Part shown: one piece after another, positions 44,478 to 54,700 of the stretch | How positions within the stretch are numbered: the stretch's first letter is position 1 | Layout: the number at the start of each line of letters is the position of its first letter | Assembly (NCBI RefSeq): GCF_009797935.1 | Contig: NZ_VOLC01000001.1 | Coordinates: 675,866-739,865 of the forward strand | Origin: Lunatibacter salilacus | GTDB taxonomy: Bacteria; Bacteroidota; Bacteroidia; Cytophagales; Cyclobacteriaceae | Length of the DNA: 64,000 nucleotides | Reading direction: 5' to 3' | Program-made: the position numbers and the translations under genes | Notes under the pieces: generated by a model | What the model was told of the DNA's origin: nothing | What the model saw: the letters and a program-made list of their open reading frames with translations, nothing else | Database searches by the model: none

Positions 44478-46343
44478 TTATCTTTCTAGAAAAACTGTTA
44501 GTATAGAAACATCCGCTGGCGTCACGCCACTTATTCTTGAAGCCTGTCCCAACGTTTCTGGTTTTACGCTACTTAGTTTTTGTCTTGCTTCGGCTGAAAG
44601 AGCGGTAATTCCGGAGTAGTTAAAAGCTAAAGGAATACGGTAGTTTTCAAGTTGAATCATCTTATCAGCCATTGCCTTTTCTTTATTGATGTAACTTTCG
44701 TATTTTAATTGAATTTCTGCTTGCTCTAAAACGTCTTTTGAATAGTGTTCTAGCCTTCTAGCAATTGATTCATCTAGGGAGCATATTTCTTTAATGCCTA
44801 AGTGAGGTCTACGAATAAGTTTATCCGCGCTTATTTTTTCTTTAATTTCCGCTGTATCTAAACTTAGTAATTTCTCATTGTAGGATCCTGGGTCCAGTTT
44901 TATTTGTTTCAACTCACTAATGAGTCGTTTTGTTTCTTCTTTCTTGCTATTAACTAGGATCATGCGGTCTGCTGAGGCCAATCCTTGTTTGAAACCTATT
45001 TCCGTTAATCGCAGGTCTGCATTATCCTGGCGCAATAATAGTCGGAATTCAGCCCTCGAAGTAAACATTCTATATGGTTCCTCTGTACCTTTATTAACCA
45101 GGTCGTCAATGAGAACTCCAATATAAGCCTCCGATCTTTTAAGTAAGATTGATTCTTTTTCTTTAACCTTATTATGTGCGTTCATCCCTGCTATCAGCCC
45201 TTGGGCAGCCGCCTCTTCATATCCTGTAGTACCGTTAATTTGTCCGGCAAAAAACAGGTTACTTACTAGTTGCGTTTCTAAGCTTAACTTTAATTGAGTT
45301 GGTGGGAAGAAGTCGTATTCAATTGCGTAGCCGGGTCTAAACATTTTAGCTTGTTCAAAGCCAGGTATTTTTCGCAATGCTTTATATTGGATATCTTCAG
45401 GTAGAGACGTTGAAAAGCCATTTACATAGATTTCCACTGTATTCCAACCTTCTGGTTCGACAAAGATTTGGTGGCGCTCTCTTTCAGCAAAACGATTGAT
45501 CTTATCTTCAATTGATGGGCAATATCTTGGACCCAACCCTTTGATCCTCCCATTAAACATTGGAGATCTATCAAAACCTTCTTCCAAGGATTCGTGAACA
45601 TCTTTATTGGTATAAGTGATCCAACATGTTTTCTGTTCTTTGAGAGATGTGGTTGAAGGTAAGTAAGAAAATTTTTCAGGGATGGGATCTCCATATTGGA
45701 CTTCCATTTTTGTATAGTCTAATGATCGACCGTCTACTCTTGGTGGTGTTCCAGTCTTCATTCTGCCAGACTCGAATCCTAAAGCGATCAAATCTTCGGT
45801 AATTCCCTTTGATGCTGATTCGCCCGTTCTGCCCCCTCCCATTTGTTTTTCTCCAATATGTATGATACCATTCAGAAATGTTCCATTGGTGAGAACGACA
45901 GATTTACTCTGTATCTCAATTCCAATTCCAGTCCTTACTCCTGTCACTACACCGTCTTTAACAAGTAGTCCAGTTATCATTTCCTGCCAAAAATCCACAT
46001 TCGGTGTTTGTTCAAGAGCTAATCTCCATTCCTCAGCAAACCGCATTCGGTCATTTTGACTTCTTGGTGACCACATTGCCGGACCTTTTGAACGGTTTAA
46101 CATACGAAATTGAATCATCGACTTGTCCGATATGATCCCAGACATACCGCCAAGCGCATCGATTTCTCTAATAATTTGTCCTTTGGCAATCCCTCCCATA
46201 GCAGGGTTACAAGACATTTGGGCGATAGTATTCATGTTCATAGTACATAGGAGTACTTTGGAACCCATCTTGGCCGCAGCATGTGCTGCCTCACACCCGG
46301 CATGTCCCGCCCCTACTACAATAACATCATATATTGGAAACAT
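44478..46343 (-). CDS. mnmG: MnmG (GidA), tRNA uridine-34 carboxymethylaminomethyl modification enzyme
   Basis: 621 residues, full length. FAD-binding [19 protein letters not shown] at the N-terminus, [20 protein letters not shown], a [12 protein letters not shown] motif, the [16 protein letters not shown] stretch, [15 protein letters not shown], and the C-terminal helical domain that contacts MnmE and tRNA ([13 protein letters not shown]). It modifies the wobble uridine of certain tRNAs with MnmE. The leader upstream of its ATG contains two parS palindromes. Confidence 0.95.
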   Translation of the reverse strand: MFPIYDVIVVGAGHAGCEAAHAAAKMGSKVLLCTMNMNTIAQMSCNPAMGGIAKGQIIREIDALGGMSGIISDKSMIQFRMLNRSKGPAMWSPRSQNDRMRFAEEWRLALEQTPNVDFWQEMITGLLVKDGVVTGVRTGIGIEIQSKSVVLTNGTFLNGIIHIGEKQMGGGRTGESASKGITEDLIALGFESGRMKTGTPPRVDGRSLDYTKMEVQYGDPIPEKFSYLPSTTSLKEQKTCWITYTNKDVHESLEEGFDRSPMFNGRIKGLGPRYCPSIEDKINRFAERERHQIFVEPEGWNTVEIYVNGFSTSLPEDIQYKALRKIPGFEQAKMFRPGYAIEYDFFPPTQLKLSLETQLVSNLFFAGQINGTTGYEEAAAQGLIAGMNAHNKVKEKESILLKRSEAYIGVLIDDLVNKGTEEPYRMFTSRAEFRLLLRQDNADLRLTEIGFKQGLASADRMILVNSKKEETKRLISELKQIKLDPGSYNEKLLSLDTAEIKEKISADKLIRRPHLGIKEICSLDESIARRLEHYSKDVLEQAEIQLKYESYINKEKAMADKMIQLENYRIPLAFNYSGITALSAEARQKLSSVKPETLGQASRISGVTPADVSILTVFLER

Positions 46344-46359
46344 AATTTAAAGCTGTACA

Positions 46360-46375
46360 TGTTCCACGTGGAACA
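46360..46375. promoter_or_regulatory. parS centromere-like site 1
   Basis: TGTTCCACGTGGAACA is a perfect 16-bp palindrome and matches the bacterial parS consensus TGTTNCACGTGNAACA. It is the binding site expected for chromosomal ParB, usually close to oriC. It lies 16 bases upstream of the mnmG start codon. Confidence 0.8.
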
Positions 46376-46404
46376 GTTAAGATAATTTTCGGAGATGGTG
46401 TTTA

Positions 46405-46428
46405 CAAGTGTTCCACGTGGAACACTTG
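46405..46428. promoter_or_regulatory. parS centromere-like site 2 (extended palindrome)
   Basis: The same 16-bp parS core (46409-46424) extended to a perfect 24-bp palindrome, CAAG-core-CTTG. It ends directly against the ybeY stop codon (46429-46431). Centre-to-centre distance to site 1 is 49 bases. Confidence 0.8.
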
Positions 46429-46857
46429 CTATTTAATATTTTCGAATACACCTAGAGCGGCTTCTTCTTTTATCCGCATATTCAATTCGTCCGATTTATT
46501 TTTATCGGTATATCCGCATAAATGTAATAAGCCGTGGCTAATGACTCGGTTTATTTCTTTCTCAAACGTCACCTGCAAGGATTTAGCGTTTTCAACAACC
46601 CTATCTATGCTGATGTAAATCTCACCGGAGATCCTTTTTGGGAACTCACTTTGATCGAAAGTAATAATATCAGTATAAGTGTCGTGCTGTAAATACTCCA
46701 GATTAATCTTGTGTAAATATTCGTCAGTACAAAAGATATAATTGAGATCTTCTATAGAGAATCCTTCTTCAAAGGCTAAACTTTTTAGCCACCTCTTATA
46801 CTTATTTCGATTTGGTAACTTGAATTTTATTTCTTCCTCAAAAAACCGTATTGCCAT
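46429..46857 (-). CDS. ybeY: YbeY, endoribonuclease for rRNA maturation
   Basis: 142 residues. The metal motif is ISHGLLHLCGYTDKN; two histidines are present and the third His of the usual GYDH is replaced, as in other Bacteroidota YbeY proteins (family knowledge), where D/K follows. NLEYLQHDTYTDIITFDQSE is the other conserved block. It matures 16S rRNA 3' ends and takes part in ribosome quality control. It ends 1 base before the next feature, parS site 2. Confidence 0.9.
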   Translation of the reverse strand: MAIRFFEEEIKFKLPNRNKYKRWLKSLAFEEGFSIEDLNYIFCTDEYLHKINLEYLQHDTYTDIITFDQSEFPKRISGEIYISIDRVVENAKSLQVTFEKEINRVISHGLLHLCGYTDKNKSDELNMRIKEEAALGVFENIK

Positions 46858-46858
46858 A

Positions 46859-47260
46859 TCAATTCATATAAAAAGTGAGATAGGTTTTCCTTCCATTATC
46901 TTCGAATGACAAGTCATCGCACAAATGCTTCATTAGGAAAACACCCCTGCCACCGGATTTTTCTAAATTTTCAGGAGAAGTTGGATCACTCAAATGATTA
47001 TAATCATAACCATCTCCCTCATCTTCTATGATGAACTTAATTTGATCCTCATAAAATTTAAGTTCTAATTTAACCGTTTTCTTTGGATTTTCTTTGTTTC
47101 CATGAATGATAGCATTGCTGACACATTCTGTGACGGATATCATGATATTGCCATATATGTCATCCGATATATGGAATTTTTCCTTTGCATTATCGATGAA
47201 GCTTTCTATGATTGTAATGTTTTCAATCAAAGATGGAATTGAAATTTTGATCGATTTCAT
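46859..47260 (-). CDS. RsbW-like ATP-binding anti-sigma/serine kinase protein
   Basis: 133 residues from ATG 47260; a TTG at 47329 would overlap xth and is rejected. GHKL ATPase fold: N box ECVSNAIIHGN, G1 box IEDEGDGYDY, G2 box GGRGVFLMKHL. Such proteins bind sigma factors or phosphorylate anti-anti-sigma factors. No STAS partner or sigma factor gene lies nearby, so the partner is elsewhere. One base separates it from ybeY. Confidence 0.85.
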   Translation of the reverse strand: MKSIKISIPSLIENITIIESFIDNAKEKFHISDDIYGNIMISVTECVSNAIIHGNKENPKKTVKLELKFYEDQIKFIIEDEGDGYDYNHLSDPTSPENLEKSGGRGVFLMKHLCDDLSFEDNGRKTYLTFYMN

Positions 47261-47301
47261 TAATTTATTTCTATTAAATTCAGAATAATTTTCATTATTT
47301 T

Positions 47302-48066
47302 TTAATCGATCTCTATTAGAATCGGACAATGATCGGAGTGTAAAGCATCCGAATGAATGGTGGCTTTAGTTATATGGTCCTTAAGTCCCGGTGTTGTCAT
47401 ATGGTAGTCAATCCGCCATCCTTTATTTTTGGAACGTGAATTTGCGCGGTAACTCCACCAGGTGTATTGGTGGGCAAGGTCTGGATTAATTAATCGGAAG
47501 CTGTCGTCAAACCCAGACTCCGTGAATTTATCCATCCATGCTCTTTCCTCTGGCAGGAATCCTGACGATTTCTTATTTGATATGGGATCGTGGATGTCGA
47601 TTGGCTTGTGGCAAATGTTATAATCTCCACTCCATATCAACTCAGGATGCCTAATTCGCAAATCTTGAGAAAAGCCATAGATATCATCAAGAAATTCGTA
47701 TTTAAACGCTTGACGCACATCTCCCGTTGTTCCTGAGGGGAAATAGGTATTCACGAACGAAAAACCATCAAAATCCAAACGAAGGATTCGTCCTTCATCG
47801 TCGTATTTTTGCATATCCATACCATAGTGGATCGCATTAGGTTTTTGTTTAGTTAATGTTGCTACCCCGCTGTATCCTTTTTTTACCGCCTCATGCCAAT
47901 AAACCTCATATCCCAAATCTTCAAACATGCTCAGATCAACCTGTGAGGGTGAAGCCTTTACTTCTTGCAGTCCTACTACGTCAGGATTGCAGGCTTTAAG
48001 CCACCCGATGAAATCTTTTTTAAGCGCTGCCCGGATACCATTTACATTATAGGAAACTAAAATCAT
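47302..48066 (-). CDS. xth: exodeoxyribonuclease III (AP endonuclease)
   Basis: 254 residues, normal length. SYNVNGIRAALKKDF, metal-binding Glu in VVGLQEVKA, GDYNICHKPIDIHDP (catalytic Asp and Asn) and the terminal SDHCPI. It nicks DNA at abasic sites and degrades 3' ends. Its ATG directly follows the stop of the upstream small gene. Confidence 0.93.
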   Translation of the reverse strand: MILVSYNVNGIRAALKKDFIGWLKACNPDVVGLQEVKASPSQVDLSMFEDLGYEVYWHEAVKKGYSGVATLTKQKPNAIHYGMDMQKYDDEGRILRLDFDGFSFVNTYFPSGTTGDVRQAFKYEFLDDIYGFSQDLRIRHPELIWSGDYNICHKPIDIHDPISNKKSSGFLPEERAWMDKFTESGFDDSFRLINPDLAHQYTWWSYRANSRSKNKGWRIDYHMTTPGLKDHITKATIHSDALHSDHCPILIEID

Positions 48067-48429
48067 TTAATCTATCTGTGTTTCAAACTCTTTTTCAAAA
48101 TATTCCAAAACATGTAATTTTAACATTTTTTCTTGTTCAGCGGCATTCAAATGCGGAAGTTCCTTTGTTAATTTCCAATGGGGCCAGCCATCTTGATCGA
48201 TAAAATCCAGCTCATAAAACCCAGAAAGACTTAGGACTTTGCAAACCGCAATGTGCATCAGGTCCTGCTTTTCTTCCTTGCTAAATACGCAGATACCTTT
48301 TCCCAATTCTTGCACGCCAATGATGAATAATACGGCGTTTAGGTCAGCAGGTTTTTTTTGAAACAACCCGGTCAAACCCGCCAATAGCTTCCCCCACCGA
48401 ATTTCCAAGTCCAAGTCTTTTTTAAACAT
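48067..48429 (-). CDS. conserved hypothetical protein upstream of xth
   Basis: 120 residues, soluble and probably helical, with LNAVLFIIGVQELGKG, FSKEEKQDLMHIAVCKVLS and DGWPHWKLTKELPHLN. No export signal. It recurs beside xth in Cytophagales (memory, not checked). Function unknown. Confidence 0.6.
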   Translation of the reverse strand: MFKKDLDLEIRWGKLLAGLTGLFQKKPADLNAVLFIIGVQELGKGICVFSKEEKQDLMHIAVCKVLSLSGFYELDFIDQDGWPHWKLTKELPHLNAAEQEKMLKLHVLEYFEKEFETQID

Positions 48430-48535
48430 AGTTGACCGTTTGGCTAAATTATTCTAAATTACTTTGATATTGTTACTGCCACCGACAAATATAACAGTTT
48501 TAAGCGTACTAGATACCTAACAACCCTTTTTCGAT

Positions 48536-49231
48536 ATGCGTTTCAATCTATTAGAAGATTTTTTGGCACTGGTTTTTCCTCTCACCTGTGCTGTTTGCAA
48601 ACGTAGTCTGTATGCGTTTGAAGATCATCTGTGCCGTAAATGTGAGGCAAACTTACCTGTCACCTCCTACCACCTAATTCCTGAATCGAACGACTTAAAA
48701 ACAAAAATTTTGGGTCTGGCGGAAGTGGATAATGTAATGGCCTATCTAAAGTACTCCAAAAAGGGAGTTAGTCAAATTCTATTGCACCAGTTGAAATATA
48801 AAAATAAGCCGGGATTAGGTAAGGTATTGGGCCGTCTATATGGTAGGCTGCTCGCTGAAAACGGCTATAAGGACCGCTGGCAGGGGATCATTGCGGTCCC
48901 ATTACACCGGGAAAAACTACGGAGAAGAGGGTACAATCAAAGTGAGTGTTTCGCAGAGGGAATAGCTGAATCTCTATCTATTCCGCAAATATATGCGTTA
49001 AGGAGAAACACCAATACATCAACACAAACCCGCAAATCACGTATTCAGCGTTGGGAAAACGTGTCAGACGTATTTGAGCTGATGGAAGCTACGTCCATTA
49101 ACGGTAGGCGCATTTTACTGGTAGATGATGTAATGACAACGGGAGCTACGTTAGCCGCCTGTGCGAATGTGATCCATACCGCCAATCCAGATAGACTAGA
49201 TTTAGCTGTTATCGCCGCAGGAAAGGCTTAA
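48536..49231 (+). CDS. ComF family phosphoribosyltransferase-like protein
   Basis: 231 residues. N-terminal zinc ribbon (LTCAVCKRS, LCRKCEAN) and a C-terminal type I phosphoribosyltransferase domain with the PRPP loop ILLVDDVMTTGATL, preceded by VPLHREKLRRRGYNQSE. ComF helps DNA uptake in naturally competent bacteria; in Bacteroidota its exact role is unproven. Its stop codon overlaps that of the S1/P1 nuclease gene on the other strand. Confidence 0.88.
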   Translation: MRFNLLEDFLALVFPLTCAVCKRSLYAFEDHLCRKCEANLPVTSYHLIPESNDLKTKILGLAEVDNVMAYLKYSKKGVSQILLHQLKYKNKPGLGKVLGRLYGRLLAENGYKDRWQGIIAVPLHREKLRRRGYNQSECFAEGIAESLSIPQIYALRRNTNTSTQTRKSRIQRWENVSDVFELMEATSINGRRILLVDDVMTTGATLAACANVIHTANPDRLDLAVIAAGKA

Positions 49232-49998
49232 CCGTAGATTTCGTTAAGGATGCCAGCCAATCTGATACCGCCAGCCAAGAGTTGATCTTCAATCAAAGGA
49301 AATGTCTTGTAAACATATGGATAGGATAACCGTTTGTCATCAGGTAAATCATAAATTACAGATCGAAGATCTATTGCATCAGCTAACCATTTTTCTAATC
49401 CGCCACTTTGGAGCTTTTTGATTGCTTGTTCATCTGCCCTTCGATGTAGATAAGTGGCCATTTCAGTATAACTAAGCTGTTTTCCATCAATGATTTGGCT
49501 ATCCCATACCCGATGTAGATTAGTATTCTGGTTGAAAAAAGTGACCTGTACATCATTGCCTCCCCTATCATCTCCCCTTCCTACATGGAGTGGTTGATGT
49601 AGGTCACCAACGAGATGAACCAACATTTTAAGGTATTCCTGTTCCTCTAGTACACTCAGCCCCCCTTTTTTCAAGAGTGCTATAATCATTTTCGTTTTGC
49701 TGAAAGCGTCACCTTCTGCTTCCTGTATTATTGGGTCGAAGGTTTTGCCATCTTCTATCGTCAGGTAGTGCCACGTATTTAGATGATCATAGTTTCCGTC
49801 TGATCTTACATCATCCATCCAGTTAGCAACCATGGCCAGCGACTCAGGTCCTAAAATCCTCTCTATCTGTTTTTTGGCTTTCTTATTTAGATGCCATTCG
49901 GCCAATTGACCTACTACCCGATGACCGGTAAGTCCCCACCCAAAGGATTGAATAACAACCAGCTGATAAATAAACAAAACTGAAAACAACTTTTTCAT
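49228..49998 (-). CDS. S1/P1-type zinc nuclease, exported
   Basis: 256 residues from ATG 49998 (a longer frame lacks a signal). The signal peptide is cut before Trp21, giving the N-terminal WGLTGHR in which the Trp and His bind zinc. Further zinc ligands are in ANWMDDVRSD, LNTWHYLTI, LVHLVGDLHQPLHVG and NLHRVWDSQI. It degrades single-stranded nucleic acids outside the cytoplasm, probably for phosphate or nucleoside uptake. It follows the M20 gene by 7 bases. Confidence 0.9.
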   Translation of the reverse strand: MKKLFSVLFIYQLVVIQSFGWGLTGHRVVGQLAEWHLNKKAKKQIERILGPESLAMVANWMDDVRSDGNYDHLNTWHYLTIEDGKTFDPIIQEAEGDAFSKTKMIIALLKKGGLSVLEEQEYLKMLVHLVGDLHQPLHVGRGDDRGGNDVQVTFFNQNTNLHRVWDSQIIDGKQLSYTEMATYLHRRADEQAIKKLQSGGLEKWLADAIDLRSVIYDLPDDKRLSYPYVYKTFPLIEDQLLAGGIRLAGILNEIYG

Positions 49999-50005
49999 AA
50001 TGAAA

Positions 50006-51208
50006 TCAATTTTGGATAGTGACTGTTTCAAGTTCCTTTAAAGCGAGCCAAGCCATAAGACCTGAACCAATTTCCAACGCATCCTCATCAATATCAAAGG
50101 TGGGCGTATGTACTCCTGAAGTAATTCCTCTCTGCTCGTTTCTAGTTCCTAACCGATAAAAGCACCCGGCCATCTCGTGGGTGTAATATGAAAAATCTTC
50201 CGCAGCCATCCATAAATCCAGATCGACAACGTTTTCCTCCCCCATATACTCCTTAGCGGCAACGGAGGCTCTACTTGTCAAGTCAGGATCATTCTTCAAA
50301 AAGGGGTAGCCGTGCATTATATTCACGTCTACCGAGCCACCCATTGCCTCGGCTATGCCTGTCGCCATTTTGGCTATCAGTTCTTTGGCTTTCTGCCTCC
50401 AAGTTTCATCTAACGTTCTAAAAGTTCCTTCAAGCGTTACCTCATTGGGAATTACATTGGTAGCTCCGTTTGCGATCACCTTTCCAAACGAAAGCACAGA
50501 AGGAATTTTGGGATCTGAATTTCTACTGATTATTTGCTGAAGTGCGACAATAATATGGGAGGCAATAAGAACGGGGTCAATTAACGTTTCTGGCATGGCT
50601 CCGTGCCCTCCTTTACCTTTTACAGTCAAGTAAATCTCATCAGCACTTGCCATATACATCCCAGACCTGAAGCCTATCTTGCCTACAGGTATCAAGGGCA
50701 TCACATGTTGGCCAAAAATTGCCTTCGGTTTTGGATTTTCCAACGCTTTGTCCTTGATCATAAATGAGGCCCCCCCGGGTGCCTTTTCTTCGCCTGGCTG
50801 GAAGATAAGCTTGACAGTTCCTTCAAATTCATTCTTTAACTGATGCAGAATTTTGGCAGTACCCAATAGGGAAGATGTATGGACATCGTGACCACAGGCA
50901 TGCATTACACCTTCTTTGGTGGATTTGTAGGGCACGTCGTTTTGCTCGAAAATGGGCAATGCATCCATATCGGCACGAAGGGCAATAACTTTCTTTTCAG
51001 GATTTCTACCTTCTATTAGAGCAGTAAGCCCAGTGACGGCTTTTTTTTCGATTTTTTCGATACCAATCTGGCGTAATCTACTTTCAACAAAAGCTACAGT
51101 TTTGTATTCTTCAAAGGATAGTTCCGGATTTTGATGTAGGTATCTGCGATTTTCTATTGCCTCTGCTTTAATTTCCAGTGCAAGTTTTTTTATTTTATTC
51201 TTGAGCAT
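50006..51208 (-). CDS. M20 family amidohydrolase (N-acyl-amino-acid / hippurate hydrolase type)
   Basis: 400 residues. Metal motifs: HACGHDVHTSSLLG, the catalytic FQPGEEKAPGGA, FGQHVMPLIPVG and terminal WMAAEDFSYY. Hydrolyses N-acylated amino acids; cytoplasmic, as no signal is seen. Its start overlaps the end of the upstream SPOR gene by 14 bases, so the two are coupled. Confidence 0.88.
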   Translation of the reverse strand: MLKNKIKKLALEIKAEAIENRRYLHQNPELSFEEYKTVAFVESRLRQIGIEKIEKKAVTGLTALIEGRNPEKKVIALRADMDALPIFEQNDVPYKSTKEGVMHACGHDVHTSSLLGTAKILHQLKNEFEGTVKLIFQPGEEKAPGGASFMIKDKALENPKPKAIFGQHVMPLIPVGKIGFRSGMYMASADEIYLTVKGKGGHGAMPETLIDPVLIASHIIVALQQIISRNSDPKIPSVLSFGKVIANGATNVIPNEVTLEGTFRTLDETWRQKAKELIAKMATGIAEAMGGSVDVNIMHGYPFLKNDPDLTSRASVAAKEYMGEENVVDLDLWMAAEDFSYYTHEMAGCFYRLGTRNEQRGITSGVHTPTFDIDEDALEIGSGLMAWLALKELETVTIQN

Positions 51209-51734
51209 CCTCTATTGTATCTGACTTTTCACTAAACCTTGACCGTTCGAACCGATCTTGAATGATCCTTGCGGAAGGAAATTCATCATTAATTTTCTCA
51301 TACCATGCCAAAGCTTCTATCCGGTTGATATACCGACCTACTTTAACGAGATATCGGGGTTGTTGGTACTGCATGAACGTGAGGACATCAGGGTATTCAG
51401 AATAGAGAGTATTCCTAGTTTTGAAGGCCTCTTCCCGATCTACTCCACTATATACTAGAATAGTAAATCCACTGATATACATTTCCTCTTCATTCTTTGA
51501 GATCAGACGTTGTACTGCAATGGAAAGATCATCATCAACCGGTTTTACCGTTTCTTTACTACGCACTGAAACAGCGGAGGCCGGAAAAGCTTCGAAGGGC
51601 GGTAGGGTGTTTTCCAGGTTTTCAGTATACCCACTATACCTTTCAGCGGATCCACCGGTCTTACTCACACTTATAAAGCCGCAGCTTGAAGTTATGGCGA
51701 GCCATACTGAGGCAAACAAAATCCGTTTTATCAT
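51195..51734 (-). CDS. SPOR-like domain lipoprotein
   Basis: 179 residues. Signal with lipobox (ITSSCGF). The C-terminal half (about 85-165) has the SPOR pattern: GFTILVYSGVDREEAFKTRN, YLVKVGRYINRIEALAWYEK. SPOR domains bind denuded peptidoglycan, often at the division site. It follows secA by 13 bases. Confidence 0.72.
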   Translation of the reverse strand: MIKRILFASVWLAITSSCGFISVSKTGGSAERYSGYTENLENTLPPFEAFPASAVSVRSKETVKPVDDDLSIAVQRLISKNEEEMYISGFTILVYSGVDREEAFKTRNTLYSEYPDVLTFMQYQQPRYLVKVGRYINRIEALAWYEKINDEFPSARIIQDRFERSRFSEKSDTIEDAQE

Positions 51735-51747
51735 GGTTTCTTTGTAT

Positions 51748-54700
51748 TTAACTGTCGATTACCACGCATTTGGCACTTTCAATATCCTGCTCCACACTTT
51801 TATATTTGACGTCTTTTACCAGCTTACCGTCTACATATTGTACAGTTACCCGATCATTTCGTCCATAGACCTTATCTGACTTTCTGGGCTGTACAGGTTC
51901 TCTGCTGACTCTGGTTTGTTGCGCAGCAGCAGCTCGTTGTCCGGATGAATTTCCTCCCAGCGTACTACCAACTTCTTCTTTGGTAGCCGTGCCGGTAGGT
52001 TCAGCGGACTTGGTGGATTGGGCTGCTTTAACTTGATCTGGATCCTGCTTGGGAAGATCAGATTTGGAAATGAATGTGCTAACGTCATCATTCAATCTAC
52101 CCACAAATCGTTTGAACATCTCAAACGCTTCAAATTTGTAAATCAGGAGCGGATCTTTTTGTTCATAGACCGCATTTTGCACGGATTGTTTCAGATCATC
52201 CATGTCCCTAAGGTGCTCTTTCCAGTTCTGGTCAATAATGGCAAGTGTCACCGTTTTTTCAACAGCCCGAATCAAATCCCGTCCCTCATTCTCGATGGTA
52301 GACTCCAAATTGATAACCACACCAATTTGTTTGATGCCATCAGAAATGGGCACCATGATTTCTTTTACCGTGGCACCGCGTTTTTTATAGACATCGTGTA
52401 AAATGGGCATCGCTTTTTGAAGAATGCCGTTATTTTTGCTGACATAGTTTTTATACGCGGCGTCAAACAGTTGCCTAGTAAGTACTGTAGTATCTTTCTC
52501 TTTAAGATCCGTAGCAGATATAGTATAATCGATTCCCAAAGAGCTAAAGATATTCATCCGTAGATTTTCTATATCTTCCGTACTCTTGGCCATCTCGATG
52601 ATTCCCTCCGATACATCGTAGAGAATATTTAAAATATCCAGCTCCAAACGGTCTCCAAGTAGAGCATTTTTTCTTCGTCGATAGACCACTTCCCGTTGAC
52701 TGTTCATGACATCATCATATTCGAGAAGTCGCTTACGCACGCCGAAGTTGTTTTCTTCCACTTTTCTTTGTGCCCGTTCGATAGATTTGGTAATCATGGA
52801 ATGTTGGATTACCTCGCCCTCTTCAAGACCCATTCGGTCCATCAATTTAGCGATCCTTTCTGAACCGAAGAGACGCATCAGGTTATCTTCCAAGGAAACG
52901 AAAAACTGGGAAGAACCGGGATCACCCTGTCGGCCGGATCTACCTCTTAGCTGTCTGTCCACACGACGGGATTCATGTCTTTCGGTACCGATTATAGCCA
53001 ATCCTCCCGCCGCTTTTGATTCGGGCGTAAGTTTAATATCCGTACCTCTACCAGCCATGTTGGTGGCGATAGTTACCGTTTTAGGTTTACCTGCCTCGGC
53101 TATCACGTCTGCTTCACGGGCATGTTGTTTGGCATTCAATACCTGATGTTTTATTTTCCTTAAAGTAAGCATTCTACTTAGCAATTCGGAAATCTCCACA
53201 GAAGTAGTACCTACTAAGACAGGACGGTTAGCTTCGGTAAGGGCGTTGATTTCATCCACGACCGCATTGAATTTTTCCCTGACTGTCTTAAAAACCATGT
53301 CCTCCCGGTCGGCCCGTTGTATGGGTTTGTTTGTGGGAATAACGATTACATCTAGCTTATATATTTCCCAAAATTCCCCAGCCTCGGTTTCTGCCGTACC
53401 AGTCATACCGGCGAGCTTATGGTACATTCTGAAATAATTCTGTAGCGTAATGGTAGCGTATGTCTGAGTAGCATCTTCTACTTTTACGTTTTCCTTAGCT
53501 TCTATGGCCTGATGAAGTCCATCCGAATACCTTCGCCCTTCCATCACCCGTCCAGTTTGCTCATCCACTATTTTTACTTTACCGTCTACCAGGATGTATT
53601 CGGTGTCTTTTTCGAACATGCAATAGGCTTTGAGCAATTGGTTTACCGTATGTATACGCTGGGCTTTTACCCCGTAATCCTTAATTAGCTCTTCTTTCCG
53701 GATTAGCTTTTCCTTGTCATCCAGTTCGACGGTCTTTTCCATATCCGCAATCTCCATCCCTATATCAGGTAGGATAAAAAAGTCCGGATTCTCGTTTTTG
53801 CGGGTAATGGTCTCGATGCCATTGTCCGTTAGGTCTACGGAGTTTGTTTTTTCATCAATCGTAAAAAGAAGCGGCTCATCAGCTTCAGGCATCATGCGTT
53901 TATTATCCTGCAGGTAAAAATTTTCTGTTTTTTGCAAAATAACCCTGATTCCTGGTTCGGAAAGATATTTGATTAATGGTTTGTATTTCGGAAGTCCTCG
54001 GAACACCCTAAAGAGTGCAAGTCCCCCTTCTTTATCATTCCCTTCTTTGAGAAGTCTTTTGGCGTCGGTTAGATAGCCTTGCACCAATTTGCGCTGCTCA
54101 TCTACCAATGTAGAAACCCGAGGTTTCATATCATAAAATTCATGTACATCTCCTTTGGGAATAGGACCCGAAATAATCAATGGGGTACGTGCATCATCTA
54201 TCAGTACTGAATCGACTTCATCGATCATGGCAAAATGGTGCTTACCCTGGACTAAATCCCGCGAATCACGGGCCATATTATCCCGGAGGTAGTCAAATCC
54301 AAATTCATTGTTTGTGCCATAGACGATGTCACAGGCATATGCATTTCTTCTAGCTTCTGAATTTGGCGGATATTTGTCGATACAATCAACTTTTAAGCCG
54401 TGAAACTCAAAAAGAGGTGCGTTCCATTCGGAATCCCGTTTAGCAAGATAATCATTTACCGTTACGATATGTACACCCCGGCCGGATAAGGCATTCAGAT
54501 AGGCAGGCAAAGTAGAAACCAGCGTTTTACCTTCACCCGTAGTCATTTCAGCTATATTTCCTTTATGCAAGGCAACACCACCTAGCAACTGAACATCATA
54601 GTGCAACATGTCCCAGGTAACTTCTACCCCGGCCGCATTCCAAGTATTTCCCCAAGTAGCGGTATCTTCGTTAATGGTGACATAACTCTTCACCGCCGCC

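Noticed and set aside
46429..46857. YbeY taken as inactive because the third zinc histidine is missing
   Set aside because: Bacteroidota YbeY proteins commonly have this GY-D-K variant, so it is a lineage feature, not damage.
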